From Corynebacterium felinum (GTDB lineage: Bacteria > Actinomycetota > Actinomycetes > Mycobacteriales > Mycobacteriaceae): a DNA stretch of 64,000 nucleotides. Within the stretch, counting starts at the first letter, position 1; each line of letters opens with the position of its first letter. The position numbers and the translations under genes were made by a program. Where the stretch lies: NCBI RefSeq assembly GCF_030408755.1, contig NZ_CP047209.1, positions 124,001-188,000 of the forward strand, in the 5' to 3' direction. Positions 63,188 to 64,000 of the stretch are shown here, piece after piece. The notes under the pieces are model-generated. The model made no database searches, was not told the origin of the DNA, and worked only from the letters and a program-made list of their open reading frames with translations.

Positions 63188-64000
63188 ATGCACAACATAA
63201 ACCAAGCACCTTCAGCACAATCGCCGAAGTCAAGCATTCCTTCGCCATGGGGTGTAGGCGCAGGGCGTTTTGCCCCAAGCCCGAGCGGGGATTTGCATTT
63301 CGGCAACCTGCGCACGGCGGTGCTGGCGTGGGCTAGTGCCCGCAGCAGCGGACGCGCGTTCTACATGCGTGTGGAGGATGTGGATACCCAGCGCAGCTCC
63401 CATGAGTCCGCCTGTCGGCAGCTGGAAGATTTAGCACAGTTGGGTCTGGATTGGGATGGGGATGTGCTGTATCAGAGCACGCGCTTTGAAGCGTACGAAC
63501 AAGCACTTGCCCAGCTTCCGCATTATGAATGCTACTGTTCCCGCAAAGATATTGTTCACGCGGCAAGCGCCCCACACTCCATCCCCGGACAGTACCCCGG
63601 GACCTGCCGTGACCTTGACGAAGATGAGCGCAGGCGACGTCGACACGCTCTTGCCCAACACAATCGGGTGCCGGCGCTGCGCTTGCGTGCCGACGTCGAG
63701 CACTGGCGCATCCACGATCTGTATGCGGGCTTTGTCGACGGCGAGGTCGATGACATGATTCTGCGCCGCGGCGGACAAGACCCGGACTGGGCATACAATC
63801 TCGCCGTGGTTGTCGACGACGCCTTTCAGGGAATCGACCAAGTAGTGCGCGGCGATGATCTGCTCAGCTCCGCACCCCGCCAAGGCTATCTTGCACACCT
63901 GTTGGGTGTGGAAGCGCCCGCCTTCGTACATGTGCCCTTGGTGATCAACACGCAGGGACGACGACTAGCAAAACGCGACGGGGCAGTGACATTCCGCGAC
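63188..64000 (+). CDS. gluQ: Glutamyl-queuosine tRNA(Asp) synthetase GluQ-RS (3' end outside window)
   Basis: First 271 codons, translated by hand from ATG 63188 (GGGAAAGA upstream). Short GluRS paralogue that attaches glutamate to queuosine in tRNA-Asp. It has the HIGH-like [11 protein letters not shown], zinc-type Cys in CYCSRKD and GTC, and the KMSKS-like [10 protein letters not shown]. The lack of an anticodon domain cannot be judged because the end is cut. Supports queuosine use by this organism. Confidence 0.88.
   Translation, partial: MHNINQAPSAQSPKSSIPSPWGVGAGRFAPSPSGDLHFGNLRTAVLAWASARSSGRAFYMRVEDVDTQRSSHESACRQLEDLAQLGLDWDGDVLYQSTRFEAYEQALAQLPHYECYCSRKDIVHAASAPHSIPGQYPGTCRDLDEDERRRRRHALAQHNRVPALRLRADVEHWRIHDLYAGFVDGEVDDMILRRGGQDPDWAYNLAVVVDDAFQGIDQVVRGDDLLSSAPRQGYLAHLLGVEAPAFVHVPLVINTQGRRLAKRDGAVTFRD

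Noticed and set aside
1..64000. CRISPR arrays, rRNA genes or a replication origin
   Set aside because: No regularly spaced short direct repeats, no rRNA sequence and no DnaA-box cluster were seen by eye.

Overview
The window is chromosomal DNA of a Corynebacterium of the C. diphtheriae group. It carries the corynebacterial/mycobacterial cell-wall arabinogalactan genes (emb, aftA, dprE2, dprE1, a GtrA-type protein, glfT1, and a Wzt/Wzm-like ABC pair next to Rv3778c- and Rv3777-like genes). It also has a SpaA-type pilus locus (spaD-srtC-spaE-spaF) and a duplicated tRNA-Arg(ACG) pair about 2.16 kb apart, which matches the known attachment sites of the diphtheria-toxin corynephages. Both attachment sites are empty here and no tox gene is present. 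These placements rest on recognised protein motifs and remembered gene order, not on a database search.

Layout. 1-6775: minus-strand arabinan operon dprE1-dprE2-aftA-emb, split between dprE2 and aftA by a group IIC intron in the opposite orientation. 6.9-11.7 kb: accessory stretch with a pRiA4b-like gene, a secreted trypsin-like protease gene broken by a 947-bp IS5-type element, its secreted partner, and several IS relics. 11.9-13.3 kb: gtrA-like and glfT1. 13.6-20.3 kb: metal-ion ABC importer (lipoprotein, ATPase, two permeases), then a candidate DtxR box and a secreted protease with a very long coiled coil. 20.3-24.9 kb: cyclase-family gene, IS relics, and an IS1380-family element carrying a second, identical 947-bp IS.

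25.0-31.7 kb is the most unusual part. Two convergent arms, HisRS-like/MFS/ATP-grasp and HisRS-like/ATP-grasp, meet at an IS scar and are bounded by IS material. I read this as a horizontally acquired pathway that activates histidine (or an analogue) as an adenylate, ligates it with ATP-grasp enzymes and exports the product, or that protects against such a compound. I do not recognise it as a described system. A paralogue of the 20.3-kb cyclase lies just beyond it.

33.2-46.4 kb returns to conserved chromosome: galactan ABC exporter, aminotransferase, quinone reductase, pat, three of the four tRNA-gene sites, a DASS transporter between the two tRNA-Arg genes, a Fic protein with a G10 tract, tyrA and tadA. 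46.5-49.6 kb holds a CsbD protein, tRNA-Ser(CGA), an NPCBM-like secreted protein, and a two-gene operon pairing a membrane GAF-like protein with a Panacea-domain protein (possible toxin-antitoxin or defence unit). 50.0-53.7 kb: an MMPL exporter and a Tgt that has lost its zinc cysteines. 54.4-61.5 kb: the pilus operon, without the srtB expected upstream. 62.0-64 kb: a tiny membrane protein, a structured intergenic stretch, a queuosine-precursor transporter and the start of gluQ. Tgt, the transporter and GluQ-RS together suggest queuosine salvage.
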